From Triatoma infestans (lineage: Eukaryota; Arthropoda; Insecta; Hemiptera; Reduviidae), in assembly GCA_011037195.1 (NCBI GenBank), contig JAAEAF010004256.1:1-64000 (forward strand): a stretch of DNA of 64,000 nucleotides, given 5' to 3'. The position numbers and the translations under genes are program-made. Shown here one piece after another: positions 51,906 through 63,460 of the stretch; position 1 is the first letter of the stretch, and every line of letters begins with the position of its first letter. The notes beneath the pieces are model-generated. The model saw only the letters and a list, made by a program, of their open reading frames with translations, was not told where the DNA came from and did not search any database.

Positions 51906-54066
51906 TTTCTTAAATAAAAACCACAGCTCCCCATTTGAAAAAATGAAATTGATGCCTGTAGCTCGCTTTTGGAAGCATCAAAACAAATTTGCAAATTAAA
52001 TTTGGATTTCTAACAAAAAACTAAGGGGACACATATTTTTTAGTTTTTTTCTAGTTATCTTAGTTTCGGATAAAAAAAGTCGTTATCCATTTACCTTGGT
52101 ACCACCTTGTATATATTGACCACTATATATTGAGCATAACATACATTATATTTAAATTCATAAATTACTAGACTCTTAATTAAAGGATCGGAAGTAAAGT
52201 CCATTAAAAAAAAGCAACTATGAACATATATTCACCCTAAGAATTACTTTGCAACAATCGTATGTGGATGGATATACTCCAACCAGTGTGTGACGAGACA
52301 TTTAACATTTAATACTCCTGTATCATTTCTTTATTTTCTTGTTCATTATCTATTATTTAAAGGAGATATTGAAAGTTCCCACCGTTTTACGGTATATGGA
52401 ATAGTTTAACCAGTGCGAGAGCCGCAAGGAGATCGACACTATTCAAAATGTTAAATGCACAATGGGTGACCTACAATAAGGAGTCATATATGTCTCGTGT
52501 CGCAGTGAATGTGTTAAATGGAACTACAATATGGTTAAGTGTAGTGGTAAGTGAAACTTAAGTGAAAAACGTTAGTTAGTTCATATAAGTATATATATTT
52601 TTGTAAATATATATATTTTTTTTATTTACTTTATTTCTAGATTTCCTAGGAGTAATTGTGGGTTTATGGTGGATCTGTCATGCAATCTGTAAAGTAGCCA
52701 CATTCAACTGCCTGATCCTAAAATCAACGTGTGTAATCTACAGTTCATCACCATCTTATTAACTTTCCCAGGAAGAAAATTCGTCAACCATAATTGTAAT
52801 AATTGAAGTAAGGAGATTTTTTTTATTATTTCTTCTATAAACCAAAGTTTGGTTATCAAAAATTTATATTTCTTTGACATTTGTTAATCTGGTTACTTAA
52901 TCAAATTCATTATTTAAAAAATATAATGGGTGAGCGAAATAAAATTCATTGGGAATGAATTGAATACGTTATACTATGCTGTAGCTTTAATTTTTAATTA
53001 TATATTTTAAAGTTAAAATAAATATAAGTTCAGATAAAAAATTATTTGCACTTAATCAGCAAACCATGCTGATTTCTTTGTTGTGTGGTAAGAAATTCGC
53101 TTTAACTTCACCTTTTTTCCTCGAATTTATTATTCAAATTAGAAGATCATCCAGAAATCTATATTTTCGGTATTTAATATATAAATATAAATTGACCGCC
53201 ACCAGCGTACAATAATTTAATTTCGGAGGGAGGTACCTTGATAATAATTTACTAATATATTGGGCTGTGTCTTAAGTGTAGAGAGGGGGGTGACCTAACG
53301 CATTATCTTACTCTCCAGTAGTCACAATGTAATACTCGTACTTTCTAAGTCGTAATGCAGCATAAGTAAATCTGTCTATACAATTCATGCCAGTTCGGTT
53401 GCTCATAATTGTGAAAATTTAAGTTTGTCACTTCTGGTTTTCCGGGGTAATGTCGCTACGATGGTTGTCTTGTTGGCTGAGTGGCTTCCGGCCAGCATGG
53501 CCTCATTATGAAATCACATGGTTGTTACTTCCGGTTGAGTTTCCAGCCATGCAGCTTTTGGAAGCCTTTTTAATTGTTATCTACCCATTATCATCAACCA
53601 AGTAGCAGTGTATGGGTGAAGACTCAATAGTTGGATTTACATAAGAATTATTTCCTTATTTCTATTTTTTCCTCTCCCCTTTTCCTCGATATGGGGCTAT
53701 GGGGATACATGGGTCTTCCAACGCTGGCAATCAGGGATTCTGCGTTTCAAGGATTCTGCGTTATTCCTCTTTAATGAAGATTTTATTGAAAGTGATAAAA
53801 AATTTAATAAATTGTTCCCACTTGTGCAAGGGCTTCTTTCCCAGCTGCTTCTTGTGCAGGGGCCACAAAAGGGCCAATTACTATTTGTCCAGATTTTTTA
53901 AAATTTAATTATATATTAAATTATATAATTATAAATTTTTTAATTTCCCTTTTGTTCACCAATTATTATATTGTACACATAGTAAGTACACTCAGTATTT
54001 TCATTCAATATATTTTTATTTTTTTGCTGTATTTATTAAACACAATATATGGTAGAACAGTACATA
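51906..54066. other. Mostly unassigned AT-rich DNA
   Basis: GATGCCTGTAGCTCGCTTTT near 51951 echoes the inverted-repeat element's spacer. TTACCTTGGTACCACCTTGTA near 52091 looks like a DNA-transposon end, but its partner was not found. At 52929-52958 a 30-bp piece is identical to the start of family A copy 9 (GGTGAGCGAAATAAAATTCA onward). At about 53470 GTTGGCTGAGTGGCTTCCGG resembles a tRNA box A without a matching box B. No gene is supported. Confidence 0.45.
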
Positions 54067-55534
54067 CAGGGTGACCAGAGTTATATGCTCCACCCACATT
54101 TTTTTTAAACGGCGGGAAATTTCGAAAAAATAGAAAACACGTATTTAATCATTTTTAGTCTAGTTTATTTTCAGTGATTGAACCATTTTTTTATACCCCA
54201 ATATCCCGAGATACAGCATCCAACTTTTTTTTTCAAATGGAACATTATATTTTTTTTTGCATATTTTTATAGTAATTGAGCCTCTAAAAAAATTAAAAAA
54301 AAAAAAATTAAAATCGGTTAGGTTTTCAAAAGTTATGGTAATTTAAAATATGAAAAACAAATTTCAGTTTAATGTCAAAATTACCTTATTTTTTCTTTAA
54401 AGAAGCTCTTCAAACTGGACACTATCAACGGATAGGCAAGCCAAAGCTCTGGACTCCCATGCTTTGCAGCACTTAGGTGGCAAAGTCAACATCTAGGCAG
54501 GCTAGAGTTATTCGACGTTCCAGATCTTCGACTGAAGGCATGGGATTAAGGTTACTGTACTCTTTATTTTTTAGATATCCCCACAAAAATGCAATTTTAT
54601 GGACTGATGAATCAATGTTTACCAACAATGGCCTTCTTAATCGTTGGAACTTTAGAATATGGGCTGAAGAAAATCCACAAGTTATCTTCGCCACACGCCA
54701 TCAGGTTGTTTTTTCTACAAACGTTTGGTGTGGAGTTTTAGGAAACCAACTAATCGGCCCATACTTCTACAGAGGGAACTTAACTGGTGAAAGATATCTA
54801 ACTTTTTTAAGAGACATTTTGCCAGTTCTGCTTGAAGATGTTCCTCTAAAACGTCGGCTAGATATGTATTTTCAACAAGATGGTTGCCCGGCACATAATG
54901 CGAGAGTTGTTCGTCGTTACATGGACAGAAATTTCCACGAAAAGTGGTTAGGAACTCATGGTCCGATCCAATGGCCACCTCGATTTCCGGACTTAACCCC
55001 AATGGACTATTTTTTGTGGGGATATCTAAAAAATAAAGAGTACAGTAACCTTAATCCCGTGCCTTCAGTCGAAGATCTGGAACGTCGAATAACTCTAGCC
55101 TGCCTAGATGTTGACTTTGCCACCTAAGTGCTGCTACAAACAGAGCGTGGGAGTCCAGAGCTTTGGCTTGCCTATCCGTTGATGGTGCCCAGTTTGAAGA
55201 GCTTCTTTAAAGAAAAAATAACGTAATTTTGACATTAAACTGAAATTTGTTTTTCATATTTTAAATTACCATAACTTTTGAAAAACCTAACCGATTTTAA
55301 ATTTTTTATTTTTTTAGAGGCTCAAGTACTATAAAAATATGCAAAAAAAAATATAATGTCCATTTGAAAAAAAAAAGTTGGATGCTGTATCTCGGGATAT
55401 TGGGGTTTAAAAAAATGGATCAATCACTGAAAATAAACTAGACTAAAAATGATTAAATACGTGTTTTCTATTTTTTCGAAATTTCCCGCCGTTTAAAAAA
55501 AAAGTGGGTGGAGCATATAACTCTGGTCACCCTG
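54067..55534 (+). mobile_element. Fold-back Tc1/mariner derivative, copy 2 (more complete)
   Basis: It is bordered by TA on both sides; ends are CAGGGTGACCAGAGTTATAT and the complement. Both arms are nearly full length (left about 54067-54587, right about 55007-55534), each including the C-terminal coding region (complement in the left arm) and 3' UTR. The centre carries the catalytic domain. The junction between left arm and centre lies at CCCCACAAAAA, the same place as in copy 1. That supports mobilisation of an already rearranged element. Confidence 0.9.
54588..55127 (+). CDS. Tc1/mariner transposase catalytic and C-terminal part, 179 codons
   Basis: It begins in the arm junction and reads NAILWTDESMFTNNG (first Asp), NRWNFRIWAEENPQV, WCGVLGNQLIGPYFYRGNL, LTFLRDILPVLLEDVPL, FQQDGCPAHNARVV (second Asp), FPDLTPMDYFLWGYLKN (third Asp), and the natural end VPSVEDLERRITLACLDVDF with a stop at 55125. 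The last two Asp are separated by 41 residues, as in the DD41D (rosa-like) group. The frame is open from 54477 but the upstream 37 residues are antisense of the C-terminus. The N-terminal DNA-binding domain is absent, so it should not work alone. Confidence 0.83.
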   Translation, partial: NAILWTDESMFTNNGLLNRWNFRIWAEENPQVIFATRHQVVFSTNVWCGVLGNQLIGPYFYRGNLTGERYLTFLRDILPVLLEDVPLKRRLDMYFQQDGCPAHNARVVRRYMDRNFHEKWLGTHGPIQWPPRFPDLTPMDYFLWGYLKNKEYSNLNPVPSVEDLERRITLACLDVDFAT

Positions 55535-56639
55535 TATAGTATTGATGGAAAACACTAAAGCGTCAGAAAACCTTGAAGCAACTTCAGTAGAGCGGTAACT
55601 CAACAAATTTTGATGTTAAAATAGAAGCAATAGACCTTAGACAAAATTTGAAAATTAGTAACGTTAACACAAGGCAATTAGAGGGCACTTGGAGTAAAAT
55701 ATATGAAAGAGAAGACTTTTTGACAAATAACAAAGAGGTACCTGGTCTCTAGATGGTTGTTGCCCAGTGTTTGTCAAACAGAAGTACTTTCAAATCGTTG
55801 TGGATCCGTAAGAGTATAATGACAAATATGCCTAAAATTCGACTGGTACCCGTACGCTTGAATTCTGAAGGAATTTTACCTTGCAACTAAAGTTAATTGA
55901 ATTAGTAAATTTTGCTAATAAATGTACCTGATACATTAAAAATTTATCTGGTCTGTAGGATTGTGGAATCAAATACGTTGAACGAAATAATGAAATGATT
56001 AACTTACCAAAAGGTAATATAAAAATGATATAATAGTAATAAACCAATAAACAAATATAGGAAGGCTGGAATGCGCCATCTTTAATATTACCAATTTAGC
56101 TCCATGTAAATAATGAATGAAATATTCTCTGTTGCAGGTTGAAATTAGATGTTATTTACCACAAAATATTTACGTTAAAGCACAGTTGAATGAATTGTAA
56201 CTAATAAGTGGTTAAGTTGTACACATATGGTTTTAAGCCTTAGTCAGTGATTTTACATAAAGAAGTGTAATGAATGTACAGTGATATCGGAATCGTAATG
56301 GCATACTGTACGGTTGTAAAATATAATTACGAAGTTGTACCAAGCTGGAACACAAACACTCACACAGAAAACGGTCTGTTGGTGGCATCACCTTGTGTAG
56401 TGCGCAGTTGTAACACGCAACAGAGAGTGAAATGAACGGTGAACATCTTTCAAGGATTTGGAGTGAAGATGAAAGGGTGGCAGTATTGCCCAAGGAGTTT
56501 ATGTGGAAAGTTTTATCCAATTGTCCCTGTTCTGTGCAAGTTCTTTCCATTTGCTCCAATCCAACCTTCACCCACACATAAGTCGACGTGGTAGTCTCAC
56601 TCACTGCCGGCATGTTTTCAACGTCTCTTTCTTTATGAA
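55535..56639. other. No recognised gene; one unexplained open frame
   Basis: A minus-strand frame of 126 codons at 56233-56613 starts MPAVSETTTSTYVWVKVGLE and shows no motif I know; it has several Cys residues. No splice or promoter evidence supports it. It stands beside a decayed RTE remnant and may be chance or old element DNA. Confidence 0.4.
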
Positions 56640-56872
56640 GGTCACCAAGTTAACGTCTCTCTAGAGATCTCGAAGCTCTTTGGTTCCTTCTTATTCGCCA
56701 TACTCCGTTTCGCATATAGGTCCATATATGGCTCCCAGGATTTTGCGATGGCCTTGGCATCGACTGAGAGAGGCCTAAACTTTAGCGTGTTTCTTGAGGT
56801 ATGGAAACACCTTCTTCCAGCTGCTAGCCTTCACTTGATGTCTTCTTTTATATCATCTACCTAATATGAGTA
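56640..56872 (-). pseudogene. RTE-like pol remnant
   Basis: Read on the minus strand: DIKEDIK, RLAAGRRCFHTSRNTLKFRP, LSVDAKAIAKSWEPYMDLYA and SMANKKEPKSFEISRE. This resembles the RTE-like segment where an RLxxANRCxxxL stretch is followed by LSRxxKxxxYKxxxxPxLxYGSExW and EQKxxxFExxxLR. It is frameshifted and truncated. It may be the same family as the reverse transcriptase scrap at 47.6 kb. Confidence 0.5.
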
Positions 56873-56881
56873 AGGATTTAA

Positions 56882-57085
56882 TGTTACAACCAAAATTCCG
56901 GAGTTTGGAGAAAATTGGTTTACCAGAAGTACGACTTCATTTGCACATATATAATATACTTGCAGTTATATCTGAAAATTGTAACTAGATAATAACCATA
57001 TTTTTGAAAATAATAAACCATAAATCAAAACTATGCATTAAGAGAAAGTTGTGTGAGTGAGTGTATCACACCAGATTTTTTTTTT
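56882..57085 (+). repeat. Diverged HEL 3' end
   Basis: It includes AAAATTCCGGAGTTTGGAGA, TACCAGAAGTACGACTT and, after AT-rich DNA, TAAGAGAAAGTTGTGTGAGTG and TATCACACCAGATTTTTTTT. The hairpin has an added GAGT. Part of the last module is missing. Confidence 0.72.
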
Positions 57086-58589
57086 TCTTTTTTTTTTTTT
57101 TTTAAACAATCATAAATTGTAATATCTATGGAATTTTTTTTTTTAAATATTTTGTTTTTATGAAAGCTTGTTAAACATCAAGAATTTAGGGTTGGTTGTT
57201 TTGTTTTTTCTGAAATGTTTCTACTATTTAGAAATTTACGTAACTATTTTGTAATTCAATTTGTAGTGCATGTTTTATAAAATTGATTTTTTTTTAGCGT
57301 TTAAAAATATGAATAAAAATGGGTGAGGAAGTGATAGAAAACCAACCAAAATAATATTGATGAATAAAAATAAATATTACACAGTGAATACAAATCATTA
57401 TGTGAATTACATAATGATAGCCATTACATTCCATTATTTAATAAAAAAAAAAAAAAAAAGTATTAAATAAATAAGATGATAAATATTAATATAAGCAGTC
57501 AGTATATTACGTATATTTACTGTTTTTTAACGGTTTATTCATTTTATTTTAACATTATATATTATTTATATTCTGGTTATTGAAGCAATCAATTTATAAT
57601 TTGTATTTATTTTTTTTGTTTTTGCTTTTGACATAATATAGAAATAATCTTTTTAATTTTTCCGGGCACAGGTTTTTTTTTTTTTTTTTTTTTTATCATT
57701 CGGTTCTTTTTATAATAAATGTTCCTAGCATTATGTTTCAAATACCTAGGAGCGTACTAACATGAGAATGGCTATATTGATAGCGAAATAATGGAACGGG
57801 TAGAGAGCAGCGAGCAAGATGTTCAACGCCGTTACAAGAGGGTTCTTAAATCGGCAATTGGTGGGAAAGGTGACAAAATTGCTTGTATACAAAAATCACA
57901 TTCCTTTCAACGATTCACTTACTCTTGCAAGTTTTTTGACATTGACGAGTAGGTGTGTAATTACTCACACATATTTACTTATGGCCACCTCTCCTGTTGT
58001 AAATAAAAATAAAAAATTTTATGAGAGGATAAAGCGTATGGAAGATAAAGTGACCGAACTAAGAGTGATGGTTGCTGTAGACGAGAACGTTGGCTGAAAT
58101 GAGTGATTTGAAGAGTGTGATATAGATCGTTAGAACTCTTGCTCATTGTAAAATAGTCGATTAGCTAGTGGTGAAGATTCTCTGAGCTGTATAAGGGCAT
58201 TTCACTCAGAACTGAGTGCTGATAGTATCGCAGAAAGCTAAGTGCAGAATATAAAAGCGGTTTCTTGAATAATTCTTTGATAGTTTTGAGAATAGTAGTA
58301 AACACTTCAATGCTTGAATACTATGCACTGATAATGCATAGTTCAAATGCACCTCAAAGGCATGAGCTAACCACTTGAGGTATTCGTCTGGAGTACCAGT
58401 CAACATAGAGCCCAGCATTGTGTAGCACAATTTCCTTAAAAGAGGAGGATTATTGCATTACTAAACCTGCGTACCCAAGATACGAAGGTGTTATCTAAAT
58501 CGAACATAAAGTTTAAATAATTTATTGTGATTTTTTTTCTGATATGGAGATATTTTTTGTCTTTTCATTGCTGACAATGAAGCTAAAAA
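57086..58589. other. Very AT-rich spacer
   Basis: T runs occur near 57079-57103 and 57672-57694, with an A run near 57440-57459. A 92-codon frame at 57819-58097 shows no recognisable motif. No gene is supported. Confidence 0.45.
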
Positions 58590-58700
58590 ACATTTCAGTT
58601 GATTTCCAAACATGCATTTCTGTTAAAAACTCAATTTAGAAAATTTAATCACAATAATTACTCTTTAAGGATTAAAAGAAAGTAAAAAAGTAAAAAAAAA
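58590..58700 (-). repeat. Diverged HEL 5' end (minus strand)
   Basis: On the minus strand: TTTTTTACTTTCTTTTAATCC, TTAAAGAGTAATTATTGTGA, TTAAATTTTCTAAATTGAGT and TTTTAACAGAAATGCATG. This aligns with the HEL 5' hairpin, GTGTCAAATTTTCGATATCG and GAGTTTTCACCGGAAATATCC. It ends before the microsatellite. Confidence 0.55.
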
Positions 58701-59490
58701 AAAAAAAATATTGGTGCTTAATTAATGGATACGTGGAAAGTTTTCTGGGTGAAAGACGGCTATCCAAAATTATTATATAGAAGTGAGATGATCAAATGAA
58801 AACAAATAGTTCTTGGAACATGAAATTCCCCACCTAGTAGCCCAGATGAGTTCTGAGAAGTGTTCACACAACGATATTAGAGAGGTATAGTTTTATCTGG
58901 TAGAGTGAACACGACCCCTGGTATTTCGGCTAGCGGTACAATAACGGAGATCCCATCAACAACAACAACAACAACAACAACGACAACAAACAACAACTAT
59001 CAGGGTAGTGTAAAAATGGCAATAGTTATCTTTTTTTTTAAGAGAGTGGGGATTAAAACGCAAAACTATTACCATAATATAGCGGTGCCTCAGTCGGTCT
59101 GTGTAGTTTTGCTCGATAATCATGAGACCATCTGATTACGTTACTTAAAAAAAAAAAAAAAAAAAAAAGAAAAGTTTACTACTAGTTAGCTACTAGTTAG
59201 TAGGTTTTGTTTTGATATAACTGTACTAGCCATTATGCTTTAACACATTAAGTAGTAGGTACTTCTTAGCACAAGAATTTACGGATTGTCTTCGTTTTTT
59301 TTTAATATTCTTTCTTTCTTTAGCACAATCTTATGAATAATTACGCAACACTTAGTAATTTATTACTTTCTTTAATTTATTACTATTCAAATTATTAAAG
59401 TTGTCATACTGATAGCCACTTTATTATCTCTCTCTATGATGATTTAAGTTTTTAGCAAGATTTTGTTCTTGCTTATACTTAATCAAGAAT
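58701..59490. other. No recognised gene; CAA microsatellite
   Basis: An interrupted CAA repeat lies at about 58957-58997 and an A run at 59148-59168. Nothing assignable otherwise. Confidence 0.45.
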
Positions 59491-60862
59491 GCGGGGATTC
59501 TCTGATAGTCAGGCCAAACAGAGGGCTTTGAGCAAGCATTGTTGGAGTTCAAAATTTGTGAGCGAATATTGGGAGAAGGCTTAATAACCTAGCTCAGAAA
59601 GGAATGTGCTGCTCTTCTGGGTACCTGGACATGCGGGAATAGAAGGCAATGAAAGGGCGGACCGACTGGATAGGGAGGGATCTTCCTTACCTTTCTGTGG
59701 TCCTGAGCCCCAGCCCTTGCCGTCATTAAGCGGTTCTATGATAATCAAATTAGACTTTGGGAGACAAGAGTTTTGGAGAAACATTGGGAGGACATGCAGA
59801 AGTGCTTCCAGACCAAAAGATATATCAAATAGACTAAGTAGGGGGTTTCGGACTTCCTCTTGTCCTTGAGCAGGAAAAACCTGTGGGACCTTAGTAGGTT
59901 AGTGACTGGACACAGATGGGTGGCTAGTTGTAACGGCAAGAGAGAGAACACAGGCCCGACTGAGAGGTGAAAAAAGGCCCTCTCTGGTATTCTCTCACTT
60001 AAGCAGGCTAGAGTGGATGAACCTGTATATAAGCGAGTGAGAGACTCGTGTCATATCTCAACTCCCACCTTTTATTCTATAAAAATCATTACAAGTCCAG
60101 TGCAGTTTGTGTAAACTTATAGTTATGTTATAACACTGTCTTCATATCTCATCTAATTAATCAATCCTAATTTTTCTCCTCATCAACTCCATTATATTGA
60201 TGATGTATCGGCAAGAGAGAGAACTTAGGCCCGACCAAGGAATAAAAGCCTTCTCTGGTACTCTCTCACTTAAGCAGGCTAGAGTGGGAGAACCTGTATA
60301 TAAGCGAGTGAGAGACCTAGATATCTATCAGATTCAACCATATACATCGCATCGTGTCATATTTCACTCCCACCTTTTATTCTATAAAAATCATTACAAA
60401 TCCAGTGCAGTTTGGGTAAACTTATATTATAACAGTGTCTTCATATCTCGTCTAATTAATCAAACCTAATTTCTCTCCTCATCAACTCCATTATACTAGT
60501 CATTTACTTAAAATAAGGAGGTCGTCTGCTCCCTTATGTACGAACTATGATGATGTAGTTCGAGAAACGATGGATCACTATTTATATCAGTGTCCCCGTT
60601 TTGCTGGCATTAGGTTTCGGATTTTTGGCAGAGTCTCAAACTCACGGGAAAGCCTGGGAAAGTTAGAGCTAAAGGATATTTTAGAATTTGTACACAGACA
60701 TAATACCGGGGAAGATATATACCAGACATACACCGGCATACTACAGGGGAAGATTAATTAGGGGTTGAATGGGGGGGGGGAATTTTGGGAGATAAAAGAC
60801 ATATTGGCTTAGGTCCTGTACCGATAGGCACTCATGATTTAATAATAATAATAATAATAATT
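59491..60862 (+). pseudogene. Non-LTR family B copy 2, split by an LTR dimer
   Basis: 59491-59928 encodes a decayed RNase H end: an RGFSDSQAKQRALSKHCWS-like segment, LLFWVPGHAGIEGNERADRL and SSLPFCGPEPQPLPSLSG. After the LTR insertion, 60496-60860 continues with VVRETMDHYLYQCPRFAGIR, FRIFGRVSNSRESLGKLELK and LQGKIN, a G run and a 3' UTR ending ATTTAATAATAATAATAAT. The 3' UTR matches copy 1 at 9.4 kb. Stops and frameshifts are present. Confidence 0.8.
59924..60500 (+). mobile_element. LTR-1 dimer (two adjacent LTRs) with 5-bp TSD
   Basis: CTAGT occurs at 59924-59928 and 60496-60500, and family B is continuous across them. Inside lie two direct LTR-like copies: 59929-60196 (TGTAACGGCAAG...CCATTATA) and 60204-60495 (TGTATCGGCAAG...CCATTATA), with only TTGATGA between. 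Each has a TATATAAGCGAGTGAGAG promoter-like segment and TCATATCTCGTCTAATTAAT. There is no gag/pol and no room for a primer-binding site or polypurine tract. A 5-bp TSD fits Gypsy-type integration. Confidence 0.85.
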
Positions 60863-61262
60863 TTTTTATTTTTATTTGGGGGTAGTAAAATGCATTTACG
60901 CATGCCGTGCCGGACTCCCGGAGACTACCGGCCAAGTCCCTCCTCATACGCTGCCATCGGTCACACGCAAAAAAGGTGTGCAAGGCATCATCCCTGCTTC
61001 CCGGGCAGTAGAGGCACTCGTCCACCTCAGCCTTCCCCATCCTTTTCAGGTACGCCCTGAAATATCCGTGCCCGCTCAGAAGTTGGGTGAGGTAGAAGCC
61101 TACCTCTCCATGCGGTCTTCTCACCCATTCCTTAACTCCCCTGATTAGCTTGGCAGTCTTTCGACCCTGCTGATCGCTCTCCCAGGAGACCTGCCAGTTC
61201 TGGAAGGTTTGATTTCGTTTTTCCCTGGAGAGTATTAGAATAATAATAATAATAATAATAAC
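60862..61262 (-). pseudogene. R1-like non-LTR C-terminal tail between TAA tracts
   Basis: On the minus strand: TFQNWQVSWESDQQGRKTAK, WVRRPHGEVGFYLTQLLSGH, GYFRAYLKRMGKAEVDEC and LYCPGSRDDALHTFFACDRW. The HGExxFxLTQxLSGHGxFxxYL pattern with the following Cys/His cluster is typical of R1-clade pol tails. Trinucleotide tracts flank it (60841-60861 and 61240-61262). The 5' part is lost. Confidence 0.78.
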
Positions 61263-63212
61263 CAAGAGAAATCATAACTTTTGCATTCATACGAAATCCT
61301 GTTTTCATTGAATGTTAAAGATGTTAAGTCAGAAATGATATTAAGAGGTAATCTCTTAGAGATCACCTTCAGCAATTTTCCGCTAAAAAATATTTCGAAA
61401 AAATAAGACAGGTATATAGGTATGTATAATTAAATATCATTTTTCAATAAGATATAATTAAAGCATTCTTGAAGAACGTCGCTATTCTCGATAAAGGTGA
61501 TAGACTCCGCCTGAGCAAAACATGGCTCCTTCTGGTCAGGCAAAAGAAGGAAAAAAATGATTGCGTTTTCCGGAGCAAAACAAAGCTACAACTTTGGCAG
61601 TAAGGTGATGGAAAACTGGACATAGACCTTGTCACTCGCCAGCCAATCAAACGGAAGGGAGAATTAAGACTCACCAAAGGACTACAATCATTTACAAGCA
61701 AGATGAATTTTTCTGGTGAACACTCAGCTCTGAGAGAATTGACATGATCGCAGCAGGCAACAAGATAAAGCTAAAAAATGGAATCAAATGTGCATTATCG
61801 TAGATAACTAAGTTTAGTTTTGAGAATTGTAAGAAATATATGTAAAAATAAAATATTAATATTTCATAAAACAATAGTGTTTAAAAATTTATTAATAAAA
61901 AATAAATAAATAAATAAATAAAATAGATAAGTTAATAAAAATAAATATAATATATTTAGTTAATACTGTGTATAGGTTACTATTTTTAGGAACAAACTTC
62001 ATTCATTCTTTAGTTTTTTTTATTTATTTATTTTTTTTCTTCTAATATTCTTTAAAGCAGAGAATGGTGGATAATAAGAAAGAGATAGTAGTTAGAAATA
62101 AAGTAAGATAGATAGATAGAACGTTGATAGGACAATGACCCATACCAATATAAGTGTGTCAGCTGTAAAGTTCATTGAACTTTGGCTAGGCCGGAACTAG
62201 GACGAGATCCCCACCTCAATGGGACGGGATCCTGGAGAAGCTGTTTAAGTTTGTTCCAAAGAGTTCTGGATTATCTCCTCATATCAACAACATTTCCATT
62301 ATAAATACAACAATTCCCTCCCCCTCCCCAAATCTCGTGAATATATTTTTTTTATTTTTTCCCACTTTTCTATTTAAATATAATTTTAAATTTGTTTTTC
62401 CTTGTCCCTAGCTTCATTGATTTTTTTATTTTATTTTTTTTTATAAGTTTCATGCAGTTGATGATGACAGAATTAATCTATAGAATTTTAATCTGTCCGA
62501 AATTTTTTATCAAGATTAAGATATATGAATAAAATTGATAAAAAGTAAAGGTTATTTTCTATTTTCCAACCTGTGAACTACATTATGTTTTTATAAATTC
62601 CATTCCTTTTTTAGATAAATTAAATTTTTGTCACCTGTTAGCCATAGTTTGTAAAAAACTACGTACAAGAATCGGATCTTGGTAATTAGAGTTGAAGTTA
62701 CTTCATCTATAAACTTGGTAACAATTTGTTTGATTAGTTTGATCTCAAAATCACTAATAAATAATAATTTCACAGATAAAGAGTTTAGCTTTATTTTTAA
62801 AGCTTACCATGTGTGGTTTTTAAATCATTTCTGATAAGATAATTTAATGAAGTAGAAATAATGCCTAAGTAAGTTAAAGACGCCAAAGTTCCTGTAGAAG
62901 TTGCCCATACAGCTAAACCACAATCCAACATAGAACTTCTAGCATTCAGACAATACTCGGTCGGCATGGAACTTCTAATATTCGGCCGGTAGTAGATGAT
63001 GTGCGCAACTATTTGAGCTTGCCCACAAGGGGCATCTGATGAATGCAGTTACTTGGGGAGTAGCGACCCCAGAGTTACCACAGCTCTGCACTGCATGCAC
63101 TTCCATCAGAACAGTATACAATTCACTTAAACTACGTACACTGTACACTATACAGCCAAGGACAAACACAGTACACAAACTAAGGTAGGTCCTAGTTAAT
63201 TGGCGAAAGCCA
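61263..63212. other. No recognisable gene
   Basis: AT-rich. AAAT repeats near 61896-61922, GATA-type repeats near 62107-62120. Open frames are short and without motifs. Confidence 0.5.
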
Positions 63213-63460
63213 AGGGAGAAGGAAAGGATTAGCTCAGTGGAAGCATTAGCTAGATTAGCAATGCGGAGGTTCCGGGTTCGATGCTGCCCTTAGATATTTT
63301 TTCTTCCTAGGATCCCTTACAACTCACTGTCCGGTGATGGGCATTGTTGTCGGTAGCTAGAGAACACTGCTTGGAGGCCGGTTTTGCGCATGGGAGAAGG
63401 CTCCGGGGACCACAACAGAACTTTCAGGTCGCAGTGCAACAACCCCCTACAACAATCTAC
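63213..63460 (+). repeat. SINE-1 copy d, related subfamily
   Basis: The head reads AAGGATTAGCTCAGTGGAAG (box A) and TTCCGGGTTCGATGCTGCCC (box B). The body shares CAACTCACTGTCCGGTGATG, GGAGGCCGG and AAGGCTCCGGGGACCAC with SINE-1 copies a-c. The tail differs. It is a tRNA-derived retroposon, not a tRNA gene. Confidence 0.75.

Noticed and set aside
56233..56613. Minus-strand 126-codon frame as a host gene
   Set aside because: No recognisable domain or repeat of the frame elsewhere. Kept only as an unexplained frame.
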